Notes: a model not told the origin generated them from the sequence alone. DNA of 39,222 bases from Nitrospira sp. (GCA_016788465.1 JAEURV010000013.1:1-39222), one strand, 5' to 3'; positions 1 to 8,079 are shown, counted from the first letter of the stretch. A program made the numbers and translations.

Positions 1-336
1 ATTTCTTCCCTGCAGGAGATTCTAGGCGATGTCGATTTAGTCTTGGTTATGTCCGTCAACCCGGGTTTCGGTGGGCAAAAGTTCATCCCTTCGGTTCTCA
101 AGAAAATTGCCGACGCGCGAGCCATGCTGGATCGGATCAACAGCCACGCACTGCTTGAAGTCGATGGCGGTGTGAAAGTGGACAATACCAGGGAGATCGT
201 GGCTGCAGGCGCGACGACGTTGGTCGCGGGATCAGCGGTCTTTTCTCAACGCGACTACAAGGCAACGATCGCCGCTCTGCGGACGGCTGCTCAAACAGCC
301 GGTCAATCCTTGCCCTCTGCGGCAGTCAATCGATAG
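1..336 (+). CDS. rpe: Ribulose-phosphate 3-epimerase, C-terminal part (cut by window edge)
   Basis: The reading frame is open from base 1, so the 5' part lies outside the window; about 111 residues are visible. The enzyme interconverts ribulose 5-phosphate and xylulose 5-phosphate in the pentose phosphate and Calvin-type pathways, in the cytoplasm. The visible part holds the late strands of the TIM barrel: MSVNPGFGGQKF is the family signature, followed by EVDGGVKVDN with the metal-binding/catalytic Asp and by the phosphate-binding loop AGSAVF. The stop at 334-336 is only 10 bases before the pheS start, so the two genes are probably co-transcribed. Identification is secure; the start cannot be seen. 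Confidence 0.95.
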   Translation: MSSLQEILGDVDLVLVMSVNPGFGGQKFIPSVLKKIADARAMLDRINSHALLEVDGGVKVDNTREIVAAGATTLVAGSAVFSQRDYKATIAALRTAAQTAGQSLPSAAVNR

Positions 337-346
337 GCCATTCAGC

Positions 347-1912
347 GTGGATATCACCAACATCATCGACAGCCTGCATCCCCTCGAAATCAAAGTTCTG
401 ATGTCGTTGGGCACTCGTCCGCCTGGTACTGCGTTAGAAAGAGAACAACTGGCGGAGGCGGCAGAACTAGAGCCGTCTCAACTCAGTATGGCCATTGAGT
501 GGCTCTTGGCCAAGACGCTCATTACTGTGCACAAGGAGACGGTGACGCCCATTGTGTCCTTGACGAAAACCGGGGAAGAATATTTCCAGGCGGCGGCACC
601 GATTGAGCGCGTGCTGGCTCTCGCACGTGACGCGACCAGCACCGGAAAACGGCTGACGATCCCTGATCTTCAATCGCAAGGAGGCTTGGACCCTTCCGAT
701 GTCAGCAAAGCTGTCGGACGACTCAAGAAAGAAGGCGTGCTCTTGATCATCCAAGGGGGATGTATTGAGACGACCGGGCGACCAAGTTCGACAGCTGATA
801 CGCTCAGAGCCCTTCTGGGACAGCTCCATGAATCGCCGAAGGAGTTGAACGGCTTTACAGAGACCGATCGACAGGTCGTCGAAGATTATGCTGTGAAACG
901 GGGTAATGCCAAGGAGCCGTTCCGAGTCGATGAACGTGTCACGCGCTCGTTCGTCTTGTCCCCATCCGGGACCAGGGCTGTTGAGCAACTGATGACCCAA
1001 GGATCGGTCGAGGAAGTCTCGCAACTGAGTCCCGAACTGCTGAAGGACGGCAGTTGGCGCCAGAAGCGGTTCCGGAAATACACCATTAGTCTGCGGGCAC
1101 CCCGTGTCGGAACCGGGAAAAAACATCCGTATCGGGAGTTTTTGGATACGGTCAAAGCCAAACTTGTAAGCATGGGTTTCCTGGAGATGCGTGGCGCTTT
1201 AGTCGAGACCGAGTTTTGGAACATGGACGCGTTGTTCATGCCCCAATTCCACCCGGCTCGTGACATTCATGACGTCTATTTCGTGAAACACCCGACCCAT
1301 GCCTCCATGGCGGATGAATCCATTCTATCGAAGGTGGGCCAGGTCCATGAAAACGGTGGAAAGACTGGCTCCTCCGGTTGGGGCTATGCGTTTGATCTGC
1401 AGCGTGCCAAACGCCTGGTGTTGCGCAGTCAAGGGACTGCAGTTTCAGCGCGAACGTTGGCGGCCTCGCCCAACATCCCGGGGAAATATTTTTCGATCGC
1501 CCGCTGTTTTCGTTATGATCAAGTGGATGCCACCCACGCCACGGATTTTTTCCAAGTGGAAGGGATCGTGCTTGGAGAGGACATCAACTTCCGCACGCTC
1601 TTAGGGCTGCTCAATCTGTTTGCTCACGAGGTGGCACAAGCGAAAGAGGTCAAGTTCTTGCCGGCCTACTTTCCCTTTACCGAGCCGTCGGTTGAGCTTC
1701 ATGTTCGGCACCCCCGGTTGGGTTGGATGGAACTTGGGGGAGCCGGCCTATTCCGACCAGAAGTGACCATGCCGCTTGGCGTCACAGTGCCTGTGATCGC
1801 CTGGGGACTTGGGCTGGATCGGATGGCGATGGTGGCCCTGGGGATACACGATATCCGAGAGCTCTTCACCGATAATCTGGAGTTGATTCGGACCACCCGA
1901 GGATTGTTCTAG
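347..1912 (+). CDS. pheS: Phenylalanyl-tRNA synthetase alpha subunit, archaeal/eukaryotic type
   Basis: Catalytic subunit of PheRS, which charges tRNA-Phe in the cytoplasm as an (alpha-beta)2 enzyme with PheT. The protein has 521 residues, against about 330-350 in usual bacterial PheS. Residues 1 to about 230 form a winged-helix region (LHPLEIKVLMSLGTRPPG at the start) like that of archaeal PheS and eukaryotic cytosolic FARSA. The class II core fills the rest: motif 2 region FRYDQVDATHATDFFQVEG and motif 3 GLGLDRMAM. The start is a GTG at 347, ten bases after the rpe stop. pheT follows 7 bases downstream. Assignment to the archaeal type rests on length and N-terminal architecture together with the matching PheT; there is no sign of frameshift or decay. 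Confidence 0.95.
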   Translation: MDITNIIDSLHPLEIKVLMSLGTRPPGTALEREQLAEAAELEPSQLSMAIEWLLAKTLITVHKETVTPIVSLTKTGEEYFQAAAPIERVLALARDATSTGKRLTIPDLQSQGGLDPSDVSKAVGRLKKEGVLLIIQGGCIETTGRPSSTADTLRALLGQLHESPKELNGFTETDRQVVEDYAVKRGNAKEPFRVDERVTRSFVLSPSGTRAVEQLMTQGSVEEVSQLSPELLKDGSWRQKRFRKYTISLRAPRVGTGKKHPYREFLDTVKAKLVSMGFLEMRGALVETEFWNMDALFMPQFHPARDIHDVYFVKHPTHASMADESILSKVGQVHENGGKTGSSGWGYAFDLQRAKRLVLRSQGTAVSARTLAASPNIPGKYFSIARCFRYDQVDATHATDFFQVEGIVLGEDINFRTLLGLLNLFAHEVAQAKEVKFLPAYFPFTEPSVELHVRHPRLGWMELGGAGLFRPEVTMPLGVTVPVIAWGLGLDRMAMVALGIHDIRELFTDNLELIRTTRGLF

Positions 1913-1919
1913 TTTCGCC

Positions 1920-3638
1920 ATGCCTACGATCAGCATTTTTAAAGACGATTTCGAATTTTTGCTAGCGGGAACTCGTAATACGACCAGAACGGTCTCGATC
2001 GAGCAGGTGGAAGAGTGGTTGATGCTCGTGAAGGGCGAACTGAAGGGCCACAATCCCGATACCGGAGAATTGCGTATCGAGCTCCAAGATAGTAATCGAC
2101 CGGACCTCTGGTGTTGCGAGGGGATTGCACGGCAGATTCGGATCAAGCAACAGGGGAAGATGGCGCAGTATCCCTTTCTGACGGGGAAGACAAAGCCCAA
2201 AGCGAAAATCATGGTAAAGCCTGGGATAGAACAGGTCCGCCCCTACGTGGCTGCCTGCGCAGCCAGGGGCTATCAGGTGACGTCGCAAGGGTTGGCACAG
2301 CTGATTCAAACACAAGAAAAACTGGCGGAGATTTTCGGCCACAAACGTAAGACGGTTTCCATCGGTATCTACCAACTCTCCAAGATCACCTTCCCTGTGA
2401 CGTACGAATTGGTTCAACCCGGTGAGGCTCGGTTTACTCCCTTGGGAATGGAAACCGTGATGACGCTTTCGGAGATGCTCATGGTCCATCCGAAAGGGCT
2501 TGAATACGGAGGAATCTTGGCGGGAGCCAGCCATGTTCCGATTCTGCGAGACGCGGCGGACAAGCCACTGTCCTTTCCCCCCATCATCAACAGCCGCGAG
2601 GTCGGTGAAGTGCAGGTGGGCGACGATCAGCTGTTCGTCGAAGTCACGGGGACAGACTTGCCGATGGTTGTCTTGACCTTAAATATTTTTGCCGCCAATC
2701 TTGCAGACCGTGGAGCGACGATCGAGCCGATTCTTGTCGAGTATGCAACGCGGACTTCATTGGGTAAGCGAGTCACCACGCCACAGGATCTAAGAAAGAA
2801 CAAGACCATTTCAATTCATACGATTGAACAAGCGCTTGGTCAACAGCTCGGTCTCAAGGTCGTCAAACAAGCGCTTGAGGTCTACGGGTATGAAGTGGCG
2901 GTTCGGAAGGGATCGGTTCGGGTCAAGTTGCCCCCGTACCGGCAGGATCTCATGCATACCATGGATGTGGTTGAAGACGTCGCGATGAGCCGTGGGTATG
3001 CTGATTTTACACCAGTCATGCCGGCCCAGTTTACGGTTGGTGGATTATCCCGAATAGAACACGTTTCCGATCGCGCTCGCGAGCTGATGGTCGGCTTAGG
3101 ATTTCAGGAGATTATCTCCAACATTCTTGGTTCACCGGAACAGTATTCGGGGCAGATGAGAATTGACGATACGGAATGGGGGCAGATGGTCAAGGTCGAT
3201 AATGTGATGACATTGAACTTCTCCTGTCTGCGGCAATGGATGCTACCTTCGCTGCTGCGTATCGAAGCCGCGTCGAGTCGAGCGTTTTACCCGCACCGCC
3301 TGTTCGAAGCCGGCGATGTTGCCATTCCGGACGGAACTCATGAGTTGGGGTCTCGGACGGAGACTGTCTTGGGGGCAGTGATCGCCCATGCCACGGCGCA
3401 TTTCTCAGAGATTCATTCGTGCCTGGATACGCTGTTTTATCACCTGGGGAGGGAGTATCGGTTGGAGCCGGTCCCGCATCCCTCGTTCTTGGAAGGCCGC
3501 GCAGGGCGTATCTTAATCGAGGGAAAGCCCATCGGTATTATCGGTGAGGTTCATCCGGAAGTGCTCGAGCGTTGGCAGATTACTATGCCCGTCGTGGCTT
3601 TTGACCTCAACCTCTCGCAGCTGATCAATCAAGGATAA
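1920..3638 (+). CDS. pheT: Phenylalanyl-tRNA synthetase beta subunit, archaeal/eukaryotic type
   Basis: Partner of PheS. It has 572 residues, close to archaeal PheT and far shorter than the roughly 800 residues of typical bacterial PheT. The bacterial N-terminal EMAP-like tRNA-binding domain and the C-terminal anticodon-binding (FDX-ACB) domain are both absent. Visible landmarks are ELQDSNRPDLW near residue 55 (archaeal type N-rPDL), FPPIINSREVGE in the editing-domain region around residue 220, a B5-like segment near 290-350, and a catalytic-like core to the end (HRLFEAGDV, IGIIGEVHPEVLERW). ATG start 7 bases after pheS. It is followed by a perfect palindrome and then a strong terminator shared with rplT. 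Confidence 0.95.
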   Translation: MPTISIFKDDFEFLLAGTRNTTRTVSIEQVEEWLMLVKGELKGHNPDTGELRIELQDSNRPDLWCCEGIARQIRIKQQGKMAQYPFLTGKTKPKAKIMVKPGIEQVRPYVAACAARGYQVTSQGLAQLIQTQEKLAEIFGHKRKTVSIGIYQLSKITFPVTYELVQPGEARFTPLGMETVMTLSEMLMVHPKGLEYGGILAGASHVPILRDAADKPLSFPPIINSREVGEVQVGDDQLFVEVTGTDLPMVVLTLNIFAANLADRGATIEPILVEYATRTSLGKRVTTPQDLRKNKTISIHTIEQALGQQLGLKVVKQALEVYGYEVAVRKGSVRVKLPPYRQDLMHTMDVVEDVAMSRGYADFTPVMPAQFTVGGLSRIEHVSDRARELMVGLGFQEIISNILGSPEQYSGQMRIDDTEWGQMVKVDNVMTLNFSCLRQWMLPSLLRIEAASSRAFYPHRLFEAGDVAIPDGTHELGSRTETVLGAVIAHATAHFSEIHSCLDTLFYHLGREYRLEPVPHPSFLEGRAGRILIEGKPIGIIGEVHPEVLERWQITMPVVAFDLNLSQLINQG

Positions 3639-3650
3639 TGGGCGGACACC

Positions 3651-3676
3651 GGATATGACTCGATCGAGTCATATCC
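3651..3676. repeat. Perfect 26-bp palindrome after pheT
   Basis: Thirteen-base arms (GGATATGACTCGA and its exact reverse complement) meet with no spacer, 12 bases after the pheT stop. There is no following T-run, so it is not a classical intrinsic terminator by itself. It could form an 11-bp hairpin with a GATC loop in the mRNA and protect the 3' end, or it could be a protein-binding site on DNA. Confidence 0.7.
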
Positions 3677-3691
3677 AATTTGAACTACGCG

Positions 3692-3722
3692 AAGGGGGAG
3701 CAACAGCCGATTGCTCCCCCTT
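3692..3722. terminator. Bidirectional intrinsic terminator between pheT and rplT
   Basis: A perfect 12-bp stem (AAGGGGGAGCAA with TTGCTCCCCCTT) encloses a 7-base loop. The stem reads as a hairpin followed by T residues on both strands, so it can end both the rightward pheST transcript and the leftward thrS-infC-rpmI-rplT transcript. Its place between two convergent operons supports this. Confidence 0.9.
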
Positions 3723-3755
3723 TGTTCCGTATCTGGTAGAGGCGGTCAGGTGAGA

Positions 3756-4121
3756 TTACGCTGCTGCCGGTACATGTTGCTTGGCCAAGCCGACTAACTT
3801 CTCGAACCCGGTGGCGTCCTTGATGGCCATGTCTGAAAGGACCTTGCGATCCAACAGCACATTGGCTTTCTTGAGGGCGTTGACAAACCGGTTATAGGTC
3901 AGTCCGTGATTTCGCACTGCGGCGCTGATGCGAGCAATCCACAGCTGTCGGAAATCCCGTTTCCGGTTTTTGCGACCGGTGTAGGCGTAGGTCAGGCCTT
4001 TATCAACACTTTCCGTTGCTGAACGGAACAATCGGCTTTTCCCGCCGTACTGACCTGACGCCAGCTTGATCCGCTTCTTTCGTCTGGCTCTTGTTTTTGG
4101 TCCACCTTTTGCGCGAGGCAT
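3756..4121 (-). CDS. rplT: 50S ribosomal protein L20
   Basis: Early-assembly 23S rRNA-binding protein of the large subunit, 121 residues, the usual length. The N terminus MPRAKGGPKTRARRKKRIK is the typical basic tail, followed by the conserved RKRDFRQLWIARI segment near residue 52. The ATG at 4121 has a good AAGGAG ribosome-binding site upstream. It is the last gene of the thrS-infC-rpmI-rplT operon. In E. coli L20 represses the rpmI-rplT part through a leader structure. Here the infC-rpmI gap is only about 40 bases, so I cannot claim the same control. Confidence 0.98.
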   Translation of the reverse strand: MPRAKGGPKTRARRKKRIKLASGQYGGKSRLFRSATESVDKGLTYAYTGRKNRKRDFRQLWIARISAAVRNHGLTYNRFVNALKKANVLLDRKVLSDMAIKDATGFEKLVGLAKQHVPAAA

Positions 4122-4173
4122 GATTCATCACTCCTTTTGGGTCCTGAAATTCACAACACGACACGATTGCCGT

Positions 4174-4368
4174 CTATGCATACGGCAGAAGTCGATTCAA
4201 TGTAGAAACAACCGTGGAATCCACCACTGCTGTTCCACTCAAGCGACGCTTTCGGTCGTGCCGCTTGCTGGTCAGTATGTGCCGCTTGCCCGCCTTGCGG
4301 CGAACAATCTTGCCGCTTCCGGTTTTGGTAAATCGTTTGCTCGTTCCTGAATGTGTCTTCATTTTCAT
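4174..4368 (-). CDS. rpmI: 50S ribosomal protein L35
   Basis: Small basic protein of the large ribosomal subunit, 64 residues, the normal length. The N terminus MKMKTHSGTSKRFTKTGSGK and the later KRHILTSKRHDRKRRL are the family signatures. It starts at ATG 4368 with an AAAGGA element upstream and lies between infC and rplT, the order found in most bacteria. Confidence 0.97.
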   Translation of the reverse strand: MKMKTHSGTSKRFTKTGSGKIVRRKAGKRHILTSKRHDRKRRLSGTAVVDSTVVSTLNRLLPYA

Positions 4369-4408
4369 ATGGGAGATTCCTTTAGTTGAGCAATCGCTGC
4401 ACGGTACG

Positions 4409-4918
4409 TTAGTGTTTCGGAGCGACGATCATGATCAAACTGCGTCCTTCCATACGAGGAGCATACTCGATCGTGCCGGCTTGTGCCAACTGTTCAATGA
4501 CCGAATTCATCACTGCACGCCCCATTTCTTGGTTGGCCATTTCTCGTCCTCGATAGGTGAGGGTAACTTTCGTCTTGTTCCCCTCTTCGAGAAACGCCTT
4601 CATTTGTCGGACCTTGATTTCCAGATCGTGCTTATCGGTCCGAGGGCGCAACTTGATTTCTTTCACCTGTGTGGATTTTTGGTGTCGCCGGCTTTGATGA
4701 TCCTTTTTACTCAGCTCATACTTATACTTCCCGAAGTCCATAATTCTACAGACTGGGGGAACAGAGTTGGGCGCGACTTCAACCAAATCGTAGCCGCCCT
4801 CTTGGGCCTGGCGAAAAGCATCCGGTGTCGGAAGAATACCGAGTTGCTCTCCCTCCGGACCAATCACACGAACTTCTCGGACTCGGATTTCACGGTTCAC
4901 GCGTAGTTTGGGGACGAT
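4409..4918 (-). CDS. infC: Translation initiation factor IF-3, probable AUC start
   Basis: IF-3 binds the 30S subunit, blocks premature 50S joining and checks start codons. The frame has an N domain (VNREIRVREVRVIGPEGEQL), a lysine-rich linker and a C domain (RGREMANQEMGRAVM). The first conventional start in frame is a GTG at 4900, but its only ribosome-binding site, AGAGAGG, lies about 24 bases away. The same site is 6 bases from an in-frame ATC at 4918-4916, which adds the residues IVPKLR and gives 169 residues. Non-standard start codons (AUU, AUC) on infC are a known basis of IF-3 autoregulation. The gene begins 14 bases after the thrS stop. The family call is certain; the AUC start is a strong inference. 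Confidence 0.93.
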   Translation of the reverse strand: MVPKLRVNREIRVREVRVIGPEGEQLGILPTPDAFRQAQEGGYDLVEVAPNSVPPVCRIMDFGKYKYELSKKDHQSRRHQKSTQVKEIKLRPRTDKHDLEIKVRQMKAFLEEGNKTKVTLTYRGREMANQEMGRAVMNSVIEQLAQAGTIEYAPRMEGRSLIMIVAPKH

Positions 4919-4932
4919 AGGCCACCTCTCTC

Positions 4933-6861
4933 TTAGTGGGTATGTTGAAGCTCTCGCTGGGTATGCTTGAGCTCAGATTGCAACAGATTCACGATTTCAG
5001 TCACGGTCATCGTGCCTAACGTGGCACCACTTCGGCCCCTGACCGACAGTGTTCCACTCTGGACTTCTCGATTACCTGCCACCAGCATGAACGGGATTTT
5101 TGACTTTTCCGCCTCCCGAATCTTGAACCCAATCTTTTCATTCCGAAGATCCGCTTCGGCTCGGAAACCGGCTGCTTTCAATTGTGCCACAACGGCACTG
5201 ACATAGTCCTGCTGCTGATCAGTGATGTTGATAACCACCGCTTGTACGGGTGCCAACCAGGTCGGAAAGGCACCGCCGTAATGTTCGATCAAGATGCCAA
5301 AGAAACGTTCAATCGATCCCATCAGGGCACGATGAATCATGATAGGCCGATGGGCTTTCCCGTCTTCCCCGATATAATTCAGATCAAACCGTTCGGGATT
5401 ATTGAAGTCCACCTGGACCGTGGAGCATTGCCATGAACGGCCTAATGCATCTTTGATCTTAATGTCGATCTTGGGACCATAAAACGCCCCGCCCCCCGGA
5501 TCCAGTTGAAAGGCAATCTGATGGCTCTTTAGCGCAGCTTCCAAGGCGCTGGTGGCCAATGTCCAATGCTCATCGCCGCCGACCGATTCCTTCGGCCTAG
5601 TGGAAAGAAATACTTCGAATTCAGTAAATCCAAAGGTTTGAAGCACGAAAAATGTAAAGTCCAGCACCCGGCTGACTTCCACCTCCATCTGATCGGGCCT
5701 GCAGAAGAGGTGGGCATCATCTTGCGTGAATCCACGCACTCGCATGAGTCCGTGCAGGACCCCGGTCCGTTCATATCGGTAGACGGTCCCCAGCTCACCA
5801 TAGCGAATGGGAAGATCTCGATAGCTTCGCAGGTGAGACTGATAGATCATGATGTGGTACGGGCAGTTCATCGGTTTGAGTTGGTACTCGCTGCCCTCCA
5901 GCTTCATGGACGGAAACATGTTTTCTCGATAATAGTCGAGATGCCCGCTGGTTTTCCAAAGATCAAGGCGGGCCGTGTGAGGGGAGTAGACCAGGTTGTA
6001 TCCATCGCGGATATGTTGTTCTCGCCAAAAGTTCTCAATCAACAGCCGGACCACAGACCCTTTGGGATGCCAGAGCACAAGACCAGGACCGATTTCATCC
6101 TGAATACTGATCAGGTCAAGTTCTTTCCCGACTTTCCGGTGGTCACGACGTTTAATCTCTTCAAGCCTTGCCAAATAGCCATCGACTTCGGCCTTGGTCG
6201 GGAAAGAGGTTCCATAGATCCGTTGCAGCATTGGATTCCGCTCATCACCGCGCCAGTATGCGCCAGCGGTGTTGAGCAGTTTGAGGGCACCGATATGGCC
6301 GGTTGTCGGAAGATGGGGGCCGCGGCATAGATCGACGAAGTCGCCCTGTGTGTAGGCGGTGATCGGTTCGTCATCGGGAAACCCTTGAATCAACTCCACC
6401 TTATAGTGCTCACCACGAGCCGTGAAAAAATCGATGGCCTCCTGCTTGGAGAACTCCCTCCGAGTAATGGGGAGGTTGCGTTGAATGATGTCCGCCGCAC
6501 GAGCTTCGATCTTTTCAAGATCTTCTGGGGTGAAGGGGCGTTCGAAGGAAAAGTCGTAGTAAAAACTATCTTCCAGCGCTGGGCCAATCGTCAGTTGGGC
6601 CGAAGGGAACAGTTCTTTCACCGCTTGGGCCATGACGTGGGTGCTACTGTGGCGGTAGACCTCCCGACCCTCAGCACTATCAAACCGAAGCGGCTCGATC
6701 AGTGCGCCACCTGCAAGAGGTCGTGACAGATCAACGACCGCTCCATCTACCTTGGCTGCAAGCACATCTTGTCCTGCCACTCCCAATGAAGAAAGGGCGG
6801 TTCCTACGGTGTCACCCGTTTTCGCATCCGTACTGGGGCCGTTCTTGAGCGCAATCCTCAT
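4933..6861 (-). CDS. thrS: Threonyl-tRNA synthetase
   Basis: Charges tRNA-Thr and proofreads mischarged Ser. 642 residues from ATG 6861, the normal length. An upstream in-frame start at 6927 would add 22 unlikely residues and would lie inside the tRNA-Val terminator region. Domains in order: TGS (1-60), editing domain with HSSTHVM and HYKVE, class II core with the zinc-binding Cys in MNCPYH, the motif 2 stretch TVYRYERTGVLHG, motif 3 IMIHRALMGSIERF, and the C-terminal anticodon-binding domain. It heads the conserved thrS-infC-rpmI-rplT operon. No promoter of its own is obvious, so it may partly rely on read-through from tRNA-Val. Confidence 0.97.
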   Translation of the reverse strand: MRIALKNGPSTDAKTGDTVGTALSSLGVAGQDVLAAKVDGAVVDLSRPLAGGALIEPLRFDSAEGREVYRHSSTHVMAQAVKELFPSAQLTIGPALEDSFYYDFSFERPFTPEDLEKIEARAADIIQRNLPITRREFSKQEAIDFFTARGEHYKVELIQGFPDDEPITAYTQGDFVDLCRGPHLPTTGHIGALKLLNTAGAYWRGDERNPMLQRIYGTSFPTKAEVDGYLARLEEIKRRDHRKVGKELDLISIQDEIGPGLVLWHPKGSVVRLLIENFWREQHIRDGYNLVYSPHTARLDLWKTSGHLDYYRENMFPSMKLEGSEYQLKPMNCPYHIMIYQSHLRSYRDLPIRYGELGTVYRYERTGVLHGLMRVRGFTQDDAHLFCRPDQMEVEVSRVLDFTFFVLQTFGFTEFEVFLSTRPKESVGGDEHWTLATSALEAALKSHQIAFQLDPGGGAFYGPKIDIKIKDALGRSWQCSTVQVDFNNPERFDLNYIGEDGKAHRPIMIHRALMGSIERFFGILIEHYGGAFPTWLAPVQAVVINITDQQQDYVSAVVAQLKAAGFRAEADLRNEKIGFKIREAEKSKIPFMLVAGNREVQSGTLSVRGRSGATLGTMTVTEIVNLLQSELKHTQRELQHTH

Positions 6862-6893
6862 ACAGGACCTTGCAGACAACTGAAGGCACAAGC

Positions 6894-6915
6894 AAAAACA
6901 CAGACGCTGCGCGTC
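6894..6915 (-). terminator. Possible intrinsic terminator after tRNA-Val
   Basis: On the minus strand GACGC-GCA-GCGTC forms a short GC-rich hairpin followed by TGTG and five T residues. It lies about 30 bases after the tRNA 3' end and before the thrS start. The stem is only 5 bp, so termination may be partial, letting some transcripts run into thrS. Confidence 0.4.
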
Positions 6916-6943
6916 GGCAAAAACCAACTGCTTATTTCAACTA

Positions 6944-7018
6944 TGGTAGGCGCGGACGGTCTTGAACCGTCGACCTCTACCGTGTCAAGGTAGCGCTCTC
7001 CCCCTGAGCTACGCGCCT
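6944..7018 (-). tRNA. tRNA-Val (anticodon GAC), CCA encoded
   Basis: The minus strand folds as a complete cloverleaf. The acceptor stem AGGCGCG pairs perfectly with CGCGCCT. The D arm starts TAGCTCAGGGGGAGAGC. The anticodon stem CTACC/GGTAG holds the loop TTGACAC with anticodon GAC. The T arm contains GGTTCAAGACC. Discriminator A and a genomic CCA end the gene at 6944. A promoter-like pair lies just upstream. Confidence 0.95.
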
Positions 7019-7037
7019 ATCAAGAAGAGGAGGCATG

Positions 7038-7064
7038 CTAATATAGCCCTGGCGACACTGTCAA
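7038..7064 (-). promoter_or_regulatory. Putative sigma70-type promoter of tRNA-Val
   Basis: On the minus strand a perfect TTGACA (7064-7059) is followed after 15 bases by TATTAG (7043-7038). Transcription would start near 7031, about a dozen bases before the mature tRNA. The spacer is short, so the exact -10 is uncertain. Confidence 0.5.
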
Positions 7065-7082
7065 GAAAACGAAAGAGAAGAC

Positions 7083-7114
7083 AGTAGCCCTTCAGGGATC
7101 TGAAGGAGCCACTA
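7083..7114 (-). terminator. Putative terminator of the HU gene
   Basis: On the minus strand AGTGGCTCCTTCAG and CTGAAGGGCTACT pair with one bulge and one weak pair around an ATCC loop, followed by a pyrimidine-rich, T-rich tract. It lies 39 bases after the HU stop and before the tRNA-Val promoter, the right place to separate the two units. Confidence 0.5.
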
Positions 7115-7152
7115 CCTTCTCTTTCTGTTGTCCTCAGCACCTCCGAGAAAAT

Positions 7153-7425
7153 TTACTTCACTGCAGAGCGAAGCTCTTTTCCGGCTGAAAACTTGGGAAC
7201 TTTTGCCGCCGGGATTCGGAGGGACTGGCCCGTTCTGGGGTTTCTCCCCATGCGGGCTTTCCTCTTGGAAATCGTAAAGGTGCCAAAATTGACAAGGGAG
7301 ACACGTTGTCCTTTCTTCAGTGAGGAGGTCACCGCACCGGTAAATGCCTCAAGGGCAGTTCCAGCTGCAACTTTGGTGATTCCAGCCGAAGCGGCCATCT
7401 TCGCGATCAGCTCTTCCTTTGTCAT
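7153..7425 (-). CDS. hup: DNA-binding protein HU
   Basis: Small histone-like nucleoid protein that bends DNA as a dimer. 90 residues from ATG 7425, the usual HU length; this start has an excellent AAGGAGGG site 6 bases upstream, so the longer frame to 7491 is rejected. The signature GRNPRTGQSLRIPAAKVPKF (the DNA-gripping arm and following strand) is complete. The Fis-like gene lies 66 bases upstream on the same strand, so the two DNA-architecture genes are probably co-transcribed. A second HU/IHF family gene lies at 33681-33959. Confidence 0.96.
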   Translation of the reverse strand: MTKEELIAKMAASAGITKVAAGTALEAFTGAVTSSLKKGQRVSLVNFGTFTISKRKARMGRNPRTGQSLRIPAAKVPKFSAGKELRSAVK

Positions 7426-7491
7426 AATGTCCCTCCTTATTGGGTGTGAAGAAATGGAGAAAATGACTCCGGTGACACTGCATTGGCACAC

Positions 7492-8079
7492 TTACGCACT
7501 ACGATTTGCCTTCAGCTTGGTTTGTTTCAGCGGGATGTGCAGATTTACGATCTTTTTTCGCAACGTGTTCCGGTTCAGTCCAAGTAGTTCCGCTGCCTGA
7601 ATCTGATTGCCTCGTGTTTCTTGCAGCGCCGAGGTGATGAGGGGGCGCTCTACGGCGGAAATGAGAATCGGGTGGAGGTTCCTGGCGGACCCGTTGCGCA
7701 TTCCTTTGACGAATTCACCCATTTTCACTTCCAAGTAATTTTCGAGCGACCCATCCCGGGCTTTGCTCAGCGGGAGACCGTTCGATGCGAACATGGTGTG
7801 GAGCATCGTCAAGGTTTGTCGCAAGACCGCTCGTGAACCGCGAATGAACAGCGTGCGCGTGTAATCAAGGTGGTCAGGCCATGTTGTGCTCGGACTCTGT
7901 GTGTCCGGCAGTTCCTCGATGAGGACATCCACTTGAGGGTTTGGCGACTCTCTCTGGAAAGTAGCTGCATCATGGAAGCTGCTGATGGAGGCATCCGTAA
8001 AAATCTGTTGAACTTGAGCTTGGACGACCGGATCCGTCGTAAGCAATACAATGTTGTATGTCGGTGATGACGCTGACAT
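7492..8079 (-). CDS. Fis-type DNA-binding regulator with a receiver-like N-terminal domain
   Basis: 195 residues from ATG 8079; this start sits about 22 bases from a well-formed promoter. The last 90 residues resemble Fis, or the Fis-like tail of NtrC-type activators: AVERPLITSALQETRGN, then the helix-turn-helix QAAELLGLNRNTLRKKI. Residues 8 to about 100 look like a degenerate response-regulator receiver (YNIVLLTTDPVVQAQVQQIF), with Glu (VLIEELPD) near where the phospho-accepting Asp is expected. There is no AAA+ domain between the two parts. Probable role: nucleoid-associated or local transcription regulator, co-expressed with HU. The fold of the N-terminal half is inference. Confidence 0.8.
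   Translation of the reverse strand: MSASSPTYNIVLLTTDPVVQAQVQQIFTDASISSFHDAATFQRESPNPQVDVLIEELPDTQSPSTTWPDHLDYTRTLFIRGSRAVLRQTLTMLHTMFASNGLPLSKARDGSLENYLEVKMGEFVKGMRNGSARNLHPILISAVERPLITSALQETRGNQIQAAELLGLNRNTLRKKIVNLHIPLKQTKLKANRSA

Noticed and set aside
6862..6927. N-terminal extension of thrS
   Set aside because: The extra 22 residues (Cys- and Leu-rich) match nothing in ThrRS, and the start would lie inside the probable tRNA-Val terminator.
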